A program made the position numbers and the translations under genes. 64,000 nucleotides of DNA, from NCBI RefSeq assembly GCF_904846695.1, contig NZ_CAJHBR010000003.1:211448-275447 (forward strand). The letters are read 5' to 3'. The notes under the pieces were generated by a model. The model searched no databases, was not told the origin of the DNA, and saw only the letters and a program-made list of their open reading frames with translations. Positions 18,146-27,854 of the stretch are shown here, in pieces. Position 1 is the stretch's first letter. Every line of letters begins with the position of its first letter. This stretch comes from Psychrobacter urativorans. GTDB taxonomy: Bacteria > Pseudomonadota > Gammaproteobacteria > Pseudomonadales > Moraxellaceae.

Positions 18146-19267
18146 TTATTTAGCTTCTTCTGCATGCTCTTTAGAAACCTTACGTCCCTCTTCCTTGCCA
18201 GCCTTAATCTTATTTTCAGTTTCTCTGATGTCTTCAGCTTCGGGAGTTGGGGCGTTCTCTTCTTGCTTAGCGGTTTCTTCAGGCTGGTACTGTAAGGTAG
18301 TCAATACTGGAAAGTGATCTGAGCCGATAGAAGGCAGGCGTTCTATATCAACCACAGTAAAACAGGCACTATGAAAAATATGATCCAAAGCCCATCGTAA
18401 AAACGGATACTTTACATGGAAAGTGTTGATGAAATGTCGACCGATACGGGGGTCTAATAGCCCTGAGATACGTTGGAAACGACGAGTAGTCTTTGACCAA
18501 GCCACATCATTTAAGTCACCCGCTAAGATGGCGGTTTGTTTATTTTTCTTGATATGTTGACCAACCATCAGCAGTTCAGCATCACGAGTAGTAGATTTGT
18601 CCGCTTCAGTTGGACTCGGCGGCATAGGGTGTAGACAATATAGCCAAATGACTCGACCACTCGGTAGACGTAACTGAGTGTGAATCGAAGGAATGTCATC
18701 AATCATCAGGTACTTCACTTCAGGATCTATCAACTCCAGCTTAGAATATAAGTGCATACCATATAAATTATCTAATGGCACTTTGACTGTATAAGGGTAA
18801 TCAGATTCAATCACGCTCATTTCCTGTTGCCATTCGCCATCAGTCTCAAGAGTAATCAAGATATCAGGCTGTTTTTGGTTGACTAAATCGACTAGCTTTT
18901 GCTTATTCTTATTGGGGGTCAGCACATTTGAGACCATGATTTTGAGCTGGTTTACTTTAGCTTCAGAGCTATTGTTAGCGCTCTGCACTTCCTTTTTCCA
19001 TAGCCTTGTATAGGGCAGTATCATTCTGATCTGAAAGGCGACACTAGTAGTTAGCGCTATAAATAGTAGCCATTGCCACAGCGACCATTGTGCCCAAAAT
19101 AATAATAGACCTAGCCAAGCTGAGAACCCCAGCACCATAATTTGGATACGCGGAAACTCAACGCCGCGCACCCACCAATTGTCTAATGGTAGCCAGCCCC
19201 AAACCGTCACAAAAATAATCAGCCCTGCGAGCAGCTGGATACCATAATATAGGGCAGATAAATCCAT
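18146..19267 (-). CDS. Membrane-anchored endonuclease/exonuclease/phosphatase family protein
   Basis: 373 residues. Two to three hydrophobic helices cover about residues 5-85. An EEP-fold domain follows: ILITLETDGEW (metal-binding Glu), LAGDLNDVAWS (the family's GDxN motif) and GSDHFPVLTTL (the SDH motif). All catalytic motifs are present, so it should be active. The domain probably faces the periplasm or is held at the membrane. The tail from about residue 335 is a highly charged Glu/Lys helix. Substrate may be a nucleic acid, phosphoinositide-like lipid or sphingolipid; the sequence does not decide. The ATG lacks a strong ribosome site. Confidence 0.8.
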   Translation of the reverse strand: MDLSALYYGIQLLAGLIIFVTVWGWLPLDNWWVRGVEFPRIQIMVLGFSAWLGLLLFWAQWSLWQWLLFIALTTSVAFQIRMILPYTRLWKKEVQSANNSSEAKVNQLKIMVSNVLTPNKNKQKLVDLVNQKQPDILITLETDGEWQQEMSVIESDYPYTVKVPLDNLYGMHLYSKLELIDPEVKYLMIDDIPSIHTQLRLPSGRVIWLYCLHPMPPSPTEADKSTTRDAELLMVGQHIKKNKQTAILAGDLNDVAWSKTTRRFQRISGLLDPRIGRHFINTFHVKYPFLRWALDHIFHSACFTVVDIERLPSIGSDHFPVLTTLQYQPEETAKQEENAPTPEAEDIRETENKIKAGKEEGRKVSKEHAEEAK

Positions 19268-19574
19268 AAAGTTGTTTAACCGACTATCAAGTGAATAATG
19301 AATACCATGTTTTAAATAACCATAATATTTTTAACGCCTATTGTGCACTATGTTTGGACTGGATTGTATAGCTATTAAATAAATACTCTACAACTTATAT
19401 GGGAGCACTTGTAAAGCATTAGCGGCTAATAATAACCCAAAGTTATAATATCTATAGCGAATAGTAGTCAATAAATCGTTAAAATAGTGGTAAACGCCTT
19501 GCTTTTTATAGCTATTCACGGCATTGTTATTGGTTGACATAGCAATAAATAACTGTAAAAAAGGATTACAATCG
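19268..19574. other. Divergent intergenic region upstream of asd
   Basis: 307 AT-rich bases between the divergent EEP gene and asd. AAGGA at 19561-19565 is the asd ribosome site. No other element was recognised. A 102-codon minus-strand frame across it (19388-19696) overlaps asd and was not called. Confidence 0.4.
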
Positions 19575-20708
19575 ATGAGCAACTTAACAGTAGGTTTGGT
19601 AGGCTGGCGTGGTATGGTCGGGTCAGTGCTAATACAGCGTATGCGCGATGAGAATGACTTTTCTGGTATTAGCCCAGTGTTCTTCTCTACCAGCAACGCT
19701 GGTGGCGATGCACCAAGCTTCGATGGTATTGAAACTAGCCAACTTAAAGATGCTCATGATATTGAGGCACTAGCCGCTTGTGAGGTGATTATCACCTGTC
19801 AAGGGGGTGACTATACGCAAAAAGTACATCAGCCTTTACGTGATAGTGGCTGGAATGGCTACTGGATTGATGCTGCTAGTACTCTACGTATGGAAGATGA
19901 CAGTATCATCATTCTTGATCCGGTCAATCGCAAAGTGATCGATAGCGCTCTAGCTGCTGGTAAAAAAGACTTCATCGGTGGTAACTGTACCGTATCGTTG
20001 ATGCTGATGGCCATTGGTGAGCTGTTTAATAAAGGCTGGGTTGAATGGGTCAGCGCAATGACTTATCAGGCTGCTAGTGGCTCTGGTGCTAATAATATGC
20101 GTGAGCTGATCGAAGGTATGGGCGTATTACGCGATGCGGTTGCCGATGAGCTAGCAGATCCTTCAAGCGCTATCCTTGAGATTGATAAAAAAATAGCCGC
20201 CACCCAGCGCTCAGCTGATTTTCCGCAGCAGTATTTTGGCGTGCCACTCGCGGGTAGCTTGATTCCTTATATCGATGTGCAATTAGACAATAAGCAATCT
20301 AAAGAAGAATGGAAAGGCGGTGTTGAGACCAACAAAATCCTTGGTAATGACAGTGATAACGCTATCCCTATCGATGGCATGTGCGTGCGTATCGGTGCGA
20401 TGCGTTGTCATTCACAAGGGCTGACCATTAAGCTTAAAAAAGATATTCCTTTATCAGAGATTGAAGCAGCACTAAAAAATAGTGGTAATGAGTGGCTAGA
20501 TGTGGTCGAAGATGACAAGCAAGCCAGTATGCAGCGTCTAACGCCGGTTGCGGTCACTGGGACACTCACTGTAGCTGTTGGCCGTCTGCGTAAGCTCAAT
20601 ATGGGTCCTGAATACTTAGGTGCCTTTACTGTCGGTGATCAGCTGTTATGGGGCGCAGCAGAACCTTTACGTCGCATGCTAAACATTATCCGCGAACAAA
20701 AAAGCTAA
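19575..20708 (+). CDS. asd: Aspartate-semialdehyde dehydrogenase
   Basis: NADPH-dependent reduction of aspartyl phosphate to aspartate semialdehyde, the branch point to lysine/diaminopimelate, threonine and methionine. 377 residues. The nucleotide-binding [13 protein letters not shown] lies at residues 7-20, catalytic Cys138 in [19 protein letters not shown] at about 180-190, and the catalytic His in [13 protein letters not shown] near 280. The WRGMVGSVL form is the Gram-negative type. ATG at 19575 has AAGGA nine bases upstream; the frame extends to 19524 but without a site. A terminator follows. Confidence 0.95.
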   Translation: MSNLTVGLVGWRGMVGSVLIQRMRDENDFSGISPVFFSTSNAGGDAPSFDGIETSQLKDAHDIEALAACEVIITCQGGDYTQKVHQPLRDSGWNGYWIDAASTLRMEDDSIIILDPVNRKVIDSALAAGKKDFIGGNCTVSLMLMAIGELFNKGWVEWVSAMTYQAASGSGANNMRELIEGMGVLRDAVADELADPSSAILEIDKKIAATQRSADFPQQYFGVPLAGSLIPYIDVQLDNKQSKEEWKGGVETNKILGNDSDNAIPIDGMCVRIGAMRCHSQGLTIKLKKDIPLSEIEAALKNSGNEWLDVVEDDKQASMQRLTPVAVTGTLTVAVGRLRKLNMGPEYLGAFTVGDQLLWGAAEPLRRMLNIIREQKS

Positions 20709-20741
20709 CATCTGCTATAAAAAACTCAGTTATCGATAAAA

Positions 20742-20772
20742 TCAAAAAAGACAGCTTAGGCTGTCTTTTTTA
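20742..20772 (+). terminator. Rho-independent terminator of asd
   Basis: gacagc / gctgtc stem at 20750-20755 and 20760-20765, extended by flanking A and T runs, loop ttag, followed by TTTTTT. Confidence 0.85.
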
Positions 20773-20852
20773 TTAGGTTAGATTGATGCATTTAAGCTTA
20801 AGTTATACCCGACAACACTTTACTCATAGCGATAATGTCTCACTTATCGAAC

Positions 20853-20889
20853 GGCTTAGCTAATAAAAAACCTTTTTATTAGCTAAGCC
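20853..20889. repeat. Long perfect inverted repeat
   Basis: A 17-bp perfect palindromic stem: ggcttagctaataaaaa at 20853-20869 and its complement at 20873-20889, with a three-base loop. It lies 19 bases beyond the SOUL gene stop and between convergent genes, so it may terminate either side, though no T run follows the full stem. Its left arm with flank matches 18054-18070 exactly over 17 bases. Confidence 0.8.
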
Positions 20890-20908
20890 CTCTTGTGAAT
20901 AAAAATTG

Positions 20909-21541
20909 CTATTTTGCTTGGTACTCAATCATAATCTCATTACGACGCATAAACGGTAGAGTCCAAGGTGGATTGTAGCGCGCCATTTCGGCAGTACCTA
21001 TTATATTTAAGCCCTGCATCCAAGCCTCTAATTCTGCTGTCTTAGCAGCGACTTTTTTATTACCAGTCAGTCCTGAAAACTTGATAACCCCGTAAGTCTT
21101 CGCTGGCACTTCGATAATACTGACTGCCCGATTGTTAGGTTTTGGCAGAGTCTGCATAGTGTATTTGCTTGGCATCACAAACCTTACTCGCCACTTACCA
21201 TCATTCTGTTGCATCGCAACAGGTGCAGTCATGGCAATCTTTGCTGATGTGCCAGTTTGTGGCTGCATCTTAACCGGCGTGGTCATGCTGATCTTACTAC
21301 TCTGGCCATTAGGTGCAGTATTATTACCAAAGATATAATCAGCTAATATCCTAAAACCTTTATTACCTGCCTGATTTTGGTCGCCCGTCACCCACGTTTG
21401 TGCGACGATTTGTGGATCGTAGCGACGCAGCTCAAAATTATCCACTTGATTTAAAATCGTATATTCAGGTTCTTCGGTCGCCATAGCCACTCCTGGTAAC
21501 ATTAATAAACTGCCTAGCAGCAGATAAGTAGTAGCTTGCAT
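20909..21541 (-). CDS. SOUL heme-binding family protein, exported
   Basis: 210 residues. A signal peptide (cleavage near MATEEP) is followed by a complete SOUL/HEBP domain: YTILNQVDNFELRRYDPQI at the N-terminus, then ISMTTPVKMQ and IAMTAPVAMQQ, the paired family motifs. Bacterial SOUL proteins are poorly characterised; heme or porphyrin binding is inferred from the eukaryotic members. The periplasmic location follows from the signal peptide. GGGGAGA lies eight bases before the ATG. It is convergent with asd and divergent from tgt. Confidence 0.85.
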   Translation of the reverse strand: MQATTYLLLGSLLMLPGVAMATEEPEYTILNQVDNFELRRYDPQIVAQTWVTGDQNQAGNKGFRILADYIFGNNTAPNGQSSKISMTTPVKMQPQTGTSAKIAMTAPVAMQQNDGKWRVRFVMPSKYTMQTLPKPNNRAVSIIEVPAKTYGVIKFSGLTGNKKVAAKTAELEAWMQGLNIIGTAEMARYNPPWTLPFMRRNEIMIEYQAK

Positions 21542-21687
21542 AATCTATCTCCCCATTAAACTAGCAGTGCTTAACTTTTAGATAAAACTGCTATTTTAAT
21601 AGCCTATAACCATAGCAACAACCTAACCTTACTGTCTGTATTTTTTCGTTATGACTCAAGCTAACTATTAGCCGCTTATTCTATTGG

Positions 21688-21735
21688 CTTAGTACATTCG
21701 TCGCTTATTACATTCGTCGCTTAGTACATTATTAC
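21688..21735. repeat. Three 16-bp tandem repeats upstream of tgt
   Basis: Units cttagtacattcgtcg (21688-21703), cttattacattcgtcg (21704-21719) and a third, cttagtacattattac (21720-21735), that diverges at its end. They lie between the divergent SOUL gene and tgt, in the region that should hold the tgt promoter. Confidence 0.85.
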
Positions 21736-21787
21736 CCGCTTATAAAGCATCAACGTCCCAATAAACAGTTAGCAATGCTATAATTAG

Positions 21788-22972
<1,185 letters not shown>

Positions 22973-23000
22973 ATCGTTGTTAAGGTTTATCTGCTAAAAC

Positions 23001-23037
23001 AAAAATGCCAGACAGTGAAAGCTGACTGGCATTTTTA
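23001..23037. terminator. Rho-independent terminator of tgt
   Basis: aaaatgccag (23002-23011) pairs with ctggcatttt (23026-23035), 10 bp. A-rich and T-rich flanks let it act in both directions, so it can also end the convergent metP-metS transcript. Confidence 0.85.
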
Positions 23038-23108
23038 TTAAATTCATAGTGCTAAGGTTAAAGACTTTAATGCTCTAAAACCTTGCGCTATTGATCTTGA
23101 CGCTCATA

Positions 23109-23240
23109 TTAAATCCGATCGTCTGGCAGTTGATCCATTGGAATATCAGGATGGTTCTTTAGGTGAACGATAGAGAAAAGTAAGCCGCCCCATATAAGCA
23201 CCATGGAGATAATCATAAAAATAATTGCTGAAGTACTCAT
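23109..23240 (-). CDS. metS: MetS-like small subunit of NSS amino-acid importer
   Basis: A 43-residue frame: one membrane helix (AIIFMIISMVLIWGGLLFSI) and a short polar tail with HPDIP and a run of acidic residues. Proteins of this size, topology and tail sit directly after NSS-family transporters and are known as MetS, needed with MetP for methionine and alanine uptake in Corynebacterium. The gene lies 28 bases after the transporter stop on the same strand and has AGGA before its ATG. The MetS assignment is from context and pattern. Confidence 0.78.
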   Translation of the reverse strand: MSTSAIIFMIISMVLIWGGLLFSIVHLKNHPDIPMDQLPDDRI

Positions 23241-23268
23241 AATAATTTCCTATTAAAATATCATTTTA

Positions 23269-24786
23269 TTAAGGTGCGTCATCAAGTAAACGGGCCTTGT
23301 CATCTTCTTCATCATATACCCCTTTCATACTACTAAGTACAAATGCTCCTAAGCCGAAGAATACTACGATGCCCCAACCAAATAATAATAGGATGGTTGT
23401 AGAGTAGCCTTCATAAGGGGTTTTAACGAGATCGACAATTTTTAGACCTAAAGCAATAGTTAGCACTGTTGGAGTAATGACTGTTAGCATAAATATCCAA
23501 GCACCACCTAATTTGATACTAGAAACACGATTGATATGAGCAAGTATGCCTGGGATTTTACGGCGATTAAACCAAGTCAACCAAATAATTGACATCAAAC
23601 CACCAGCCACGATACCGATATTATTAGCAAAGTGATCGATCACATCTACTAGTACCAAAGAGCTGCCAGTAGAGAAAGCAGCGATAGAGATAATCGCACA
23701 AACTCCGCCTATCACTGCAACTGCTTTTTTGCGTGGCCAATCAAACTTATCTTGAAAAGCAGAAATAGGCACTTCAAGAATACTGATTAGCGAACTGATC
23801 CCAGCAACTACTAAAGAGCCAAAGAATAGGAAACCTACGATATCACCGCTTGCGCCCATAGTAGAAATGATTTTAGGGAAGACAAAGAACGCCAGTCCAA
23901 CACCACCACTAGCAACCTCTGATACATCTTGACCAGTCGATTGGGCCATAAAACCGATAGCAGCAAAGATACCAATACCAGCGATAAGCTCAAAAGAAGA
24001 GTTGGCAAAACCAACCACTAGGCCTGCGCCTGTTAAGTTAGTATTCTTCTGTAGGTAGGAGGCATAGGTGACCATAATACCGAAGCCTACTGATAGTGAG
24101 AAAAATACATGACCATAAGCCGCTAACCAGACGTTAGGATCTTGCATTTTGACCCAGTTTGGCTCGAAGAAAGCGTTTAAACCGATAACTGCACCCGGTA
24201 AGTTGACGGCTTTGAATACCATAATGCCAAACAATATAAGCAATAAAGGTAGGCAAATTTTATTAGCCAGTTCAACCCCTTTACGAATACCGCCAAACAT
24301 AATTAACATAGATACTGCCCAAACGATGAGCAAACCAACGAACATCTGTGGTACGAACACTGAAGTTAAGTCACCAGTGTGGTGTACAAAGTCGCTGACA
24401 AAGAAAGTGGTAGTATCTTCACCCCACTTCTGACCAAACGAGAAAAACATGTAACTGCCGGCCCAAACGATAACTGCGGCGTAATAAATGGCAATGACGA
24501 AAGACACTAGTGTCTGCCACCAGCCCACAAACTGGGCAGAAGGTACCATCTTTTTATAAGCACGAGGGGCAGCGGCACGATACTTATGCCCAATGGCATA
24601 GTCCAAGAATAATAGTGGAATACCTGCGGTTAATAAAGCAATGAGATAAGGCACCATGAATGCCCCACCGCCATTATCATAGGCCACATAAGGAAATCGC
24701 CATATGTTACCTAAGCCTACCGCTGAACCAATAGCGGCTATAATGAATCCAGTTCTACCGGACCAGTTTTCCCTTTGTTGTGCCAT
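23269..24786 (-). CDS. metP: Na+-dependent NSS-family amino-acid transporter, MetP-like
   Basis: 505 residues, about 12 helices. The N-terminus has the neurotransmitter:sodium symporter signature: NWSGRTGFIIAAIGSAVGLGNIWRFPYVAYDNGGGAF, with unwound helix-1 residues that bind Na+ and substrate. AGGAG lies seven bases before the ATG. The metS-like gene immediately follows, which favours a MetPS-type methionine/alanine importer over a tryptophan or leucine carrier. Substrate is inferred only. The promoter must lie in 24787-24970, between the start and the lpxA terminator. Confidence 0.85.
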   Translation of the reverse strand: MAQQRENWSGRTGFIIAAIGSAVGLGNIWRFPYVAYDNGGGAFMVPYLIALLTAGIPLLFLDYAIGHKYRAAAPRAYKKMVPSAQFVGWWQTLVSFVIAIYYAAVIVWAGSYMFFSFGQKWGEDTTTFFVSDFVHHTGDLTSVFVPQMFVGLLIVWAVSMLIMFGGIRKGVELANKICLPLLLILFGIMVFKAVNLPGAVIGLNAFFEPNWVKMQDPNVWLAAYGHVFFSLSVGFGIMVTYASYLQKNTNLTGAGLVVGFANSSFELIAGIGIFAAIGFMAQSTGQDVSEVASGGVGLAFFVFPKIISTMGASGDIVGFLFFGSLVVAGISSLISILEVPISAFQDKFDWPRKKAVAVIGGVCAIISIAAFSTGSSLVLVDVIDHFANNIGIVAGGLMSIIWLTWFNRRKIPGILAHINRVSSIKLGGAWIFMLTVITPTVLTIALGLKIVDLVKTPYEGYSTTILLLFGWGIVVFFGLGAFVLSSMKGVYDEEDDKARLLDDAP

Positions 24787-24966
24787 ACAAGACTCCTAAA
24801 ATCTACTAATAATCTCTTTGATCATTTTTGACTATTGCATTGAATGGCGCAAAATAATCAAAGAAATCATAAGTTAGCTGTTGGTTAAAATAAGTTGCTA
24901 CAACCTTACTTCACATAATTTCAGAGTTTCTGCTAATCGACACCAAAAGTCAAGCAATCATAAATA

Positions 24967-24994
24967 CAAAAAGCCATAACAATAAGTTATGGCT
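24967..24994 (-). terminator. Rho-independent terminator of the lpxA operon
   Basis: On the minus strand agccataac / gttatggct (9 bp; plus-strand 24972-24980 and 24986-24994), loop of five, is followed by TTTT. It lies 57 bases past the lpxA stop. Confidence 0.8.
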
Positions 24995-25050
24995 ATAGCA
25001 AATTAAAGTATGAGCAGCATTAATACCTGCCAATAATGAGCAAGGATTAG

Positions 25051-25827
25051 TTAGCGAACTACCCCACGTTTACTATTTGCTAATGAATCGATTAGCAGCT
25101 GGATTTTAGGCTCTTGTGGTAATTGATCATGCAATTTTTCTAGTGCTTGGGCAGTGGTTAATCCTGATCTAAAGATAGTGACATAAGCTTGGCGCAAAAT
25201 GTTTATAGTTTCTTGTGTCCAGCCTTTGCGACGCATGCCCTCAACATTGAGTCCATGAGTGCTGGCAGGATTACCCGATACCATAGTGAATGCCGCTACG
25301 TCTTTTAAAATTAAACTGGCACCGCCAATCAAGCTGTAATCGTCGACTCGGCAAAACTGATGGATACCTGAGTTGCCTCCTACTATAGTGTGGTTGCCAA
25401 TAATCACGTGCCCAGCGAGACCAACATTATTCGCAAAAATATTATTATCACCAATCATACAATCATGAGCAATATGGGTATTGACCATCAACAAATTATG
25501 ATTGCCAATTTTAGTCAAGCCATTATCTTGCACTGTGCCACGATGCAAACTGCAAGCTTCACGAATAGTATTATGATCGCCAATCTCAAGCCAAGTGCGC
25601 TCACCAACATACTTTAGATCTTGTGAATCCTCGCCAATACTGGCGAACTGATAGATTTGATTGTGTTGACCGATACGGGTGAGTTTAGTAACCACTACAT
25701 GTCGATGCAATACAGTATGAGCGCCGATCGTCACCTCATCACCAATGACACAATAGGGTCCAATAACAGCGGTTTCATCAATAGTAGCTGATGGTGAGAT
25801 GAGTGCGGTAGGATGAATCTGACTCAT
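25051..25827 (-). CDS. lpxA: UDP-N-acetylglucosamine acyltransferase LpxA
   Basis: First enzyme of lipid A synthesis: transfers a 3-hydroxyacyl chain from ACP to UDP-GlcNAc. 258 residues, normal. Left-handed beta-helix hexapeptides fill the first about 190 residues (IGPYCVIGDEVTIGAHTVL). The catalytic His is in HDCMIGDNN, and a C-terminal helical domain ends it. ATG at 25827 is chosen because the product then starts MSQIHPTALISP, like other LpxA; the frame extends 14 codons further with no family support. lpxB, which follows lpxA in enterobacteria, is absent; a terminator and the metP genes come next. Confidence 0.95.
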   Translation of the reverse strand: MSQIHPTALISPSATIDETAVIGPYCVIGDEVTIGAHTVLHRHVVVTKLTRIGQHNQIYQFASIGEDSQDLKYVGERTWLEIGDHNTIREACSLHRGTVQDNGLTKIGNHNLLMVNTHIAHDCMIGDNNIFANNVGLAGHVIIGNHTIVGGNSGIHQFCRVDDYSLIGGASLILKDVAAFTMVSGNPASTHGLNVEGMRRKGWTQETINILRQAYVTIFRSGLTTAQALEKLHDQLPQEPKIQLLIDSLANSKRGVVR

Positions 25828-26028
25828 AATGTAGGCCTTTGTATTCTTTAATACGAAAAAGTAATGCAAATTCGCATTATAAACTGGTTTGGTAATTATT
25901 TACAGGCATCCTACAGTCACTTTATTAACTCGCAACTTGAGAATGGACCATAAAATTAAAGCTAACTAACCCTGATGGCCATTAATAAATAGAGCAATTA
26001 ATAATAACAGCCATTACTAAAGATAAGA

Positions 26029-26550
26029 TTAAGCAGGCTGTTGTTGGCGAGCAATCATTATTTGCGCACTGGCAGCTAGTTCAGTACCTACATGTACTGT
26101 GCAGTCGAACTTATAAATACCTTGTTTTTGCATGATCGTTTTAGCGCGAATAATCAGCTGATCACCAGGAATAACTCGGCGCTTAAAACGGACTTTATCT
26201 ACTCCTGCAAACAAATACAGATAGCCATCTTCAGCGGTTAACCCTGCACTGATAAAGCCTAACACGCCTGATACTTGTGCCATGGACTCTACCATCAATA
26301 CACCTGGCATGATCGGCTCATCAGGGAAATGGCCATTAAAATACTCTTCATTAATAGTCACGTTTTTGATACCAGTAATGCACTCGCCAGGTTTACAGGC
26401 AGTGATTCTATCGACGAGCATAAACGGATAACGATGGGGCAAATAATGCTTAAGGGTATGATAATTTAGCGGTAAGGTTAAGCCTTGCTCAGCTAATAAC
26501 TTTATATCTTCTTCTGTAATAGTCTCGATATCGATGTCGATGGCGTTCAT
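26029..26550 (-). CDS. fabZ: 3-hydroxyacyl-ACP dehydratase FabZ
   Basis: Dehydrates 3-hydroxyacyl-ACP in fatty-acid elongation and competes with LpxA/LpxD for the same substrate. 173 residues, about 20 longer than usual at the N-terminus. Hot-dog fold with catalytic His in NGHFPDEPIMPG and Glu in MVESMAQ. AAGGA precedes the ATG by about eight bases. Lies between lpxD and lpxA as in most Gram-negatives; the 201-base gap to lpxA is wider than usual. Confidence 0.95.
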   Translation of the reverse strand: MNAIDIDIETITEEDIKLLAEQGLTLPLNYHTLKHYLPHRYPFMLVDRITACKPGECITGIKNVTINEEYFNGHFPDEPIMPGVLMVESMAQVSGVLGFISAGLTAEDGYLYLFAGVDKVRFKRRVIPGDQLIIRAKTIMQKQGIYKFDCTVHVGTELAASAQIMIARQQQPA

Positions 26551-26670
26551 GCCTTGCTTCCTTGCGATTGTTGCGGGCTGTTAATAAAAGTAGGTAATAA
26601 GAATTTATTTATAATCAAACGTATTGATATTTTATAAAAGTTAATAATAACGCTGCATTAATGAGCAACG

Positions 26671-27687
26671 TTAGCTGTCCCCAAGTTGACGAAAGCGTAC
26701 CGCAGCACGTCGCCATTTGGCAGTAGGCATAGCTGCTGTTCCAGAAGAATAGGAGCCAGCGGTCTGAATAGACTTAGTTACCATGGTCATACCTGATAAC
26801 GTCACATCATCAGTAATCTTAACATGACCATTGATGCCGACTGCTCCGCCTATAATGCAGCGCTTACCGATGATAGTGCTACCAGCAATACCTGTATTAG
26901 CGGCTATAGCCGTTCCGTCACCAATATGCACGTTATGCGCAATTTGTACTAAGTTGTCGATAATGACGTGGTTGCCTATGATAGTGTCATCAATGGCACC
27001 ACGATCCACACAGCTGTTGCTGCCGATACGGACATGATCGCCAATAATAACTCGACCAAGCTGCGCAATCCGCTCCCAACCACTGCTACTACGATCGCTA
27101 GTAGGAGCAAAGCCGAAACCTTCACTGCCAATAACTACCCCAGCATGTAGACGCACATGACTACCAATGATACAGTCATGCGCTACTACTACTTGGGGTT
27201 TGATCACTGCATAGTCACCAATGCTACTGCGATCTTCTATCACTACATGCGCATCTAGACAACTGCCTGTGCCGATCTGTACTTGTTCACCGATAACACA
27301 AAAGGCGCCAATGCTGACTCCAGCAGCAATAATCGCACTATCAGCGATTACGGCAGTAGGATGAATAGCTTTAGCGGGTATGTTGGGGGCGAATAGCTGG
27401 CTGGCACTAGCGTAAGCTAAGTAAGGCGTAGCTACTACTAAGCCCACAGAGCTGGTAGGTACTTGAGCGCTAAATGGTTCAGTGATAAGCACGGCTCCTG
27501 CTTGGCTACCGGCTAGACGGGAGATGTAATGCGGATCTGCTAAAAAGCTTAATTGCGTGCTTTTAGCGTCAGTTAGGCTGCCAATACTGGTCAGTTGCAC
27601 CTGTAATTGCTCAATACTCAGGGCAGCCTTATTTAATACGGGCTGGCGCTGCTCAATATGGCTGATAAGTTGTTCAATCGTTATCAT
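26671..27687 (-). CDS. lpxD: UDP-3-O-acyl-glucosamine N-acyltransferase LpxD
   Basis: Third step of lipid A synthesis, N-acylation of UDP-3-O-acyl-GlcN. 338 residues. An N-terminal uridine-binding domain (about 1-100) is followed by hexapeptide repeats (IHPTAVIADSAIIAAGVSIG onward). Catalytic His in AHNVHIGDGTAIAANTGIAG, and a C-terminal helix (WRRAAVRFRQL). ATG at 27687 gives the family-typical start MITIEQLISHIE; the longer frame needs a TTG at 27741 and adds a hydrophobic stretch. No strong ribosome site is visible. No skp lies between it and bamA. Confidence 0.94.
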   Translation of the reverse strand: MITIEQLISHIEQRQPVLNKAALSIEQLQVQLTSIGSLTDAKSTQLSFLADPHYISRLAGSQAGAVLITEPFSAQVPTSSVGLVVATPYLAYASASQLFAPNIPAKAIHPTAVIADSAIIAAGVSIGAFCVIGEQVQIGTGSCLDAHVVIEDRSSIGDYAVIKPQVVVAHDCIIGSHVRLHAGVVIGSEGFGFAPTSDRSSSGWERIAQLGRVIIGDHVRIGSNSCVDRGAIDDTIIGNHVIIDNLVQIAHNVHIGDGTAIAANTGIAGSTIIGKRCIIGGAVGINGHVKITDDVTLSGMTMVTKSIQTAGSYSSGTAAMPTAKWRRAAVRFRQLGDS

Positions 27688-27761
27688 AGTCAACGTTAGT
27701 ATTATTAGTATAAGAAAGTAGGCGCTAAGTTGAGTAGTCAACTTACCGCCTATCGAATTTC

Positions 27762-27792
27762 GAGGTTAGATCTAGAAATATTATCTAACCTC
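27762..27792. other. Hairpin between bamA and lpxD
   Basis: Perfect 10-bp stem gaggttagat (27762-27771) / atctaacctc (27783-27792), 11-base loop containing tagaaata. It is not followed by a T run on the minus strand, so it is more likely a processing or attenuation hairpin in the bamA-lpxD message than a full terminator. Confidence 0.6.
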
Positions 27793-27854
27793 TATTACGT
27801 CTATGTTCTAAAGCTAGCGGGCTGTTCTATGTATTACTAGTACTAACAACTGTC

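Noticed and set aside
19388..19696. 102-codon minus-strand frame between the EEP gene and asd
   Set aside because: Overlaps the first 120 bases of asd antisense and has no protein-like character.
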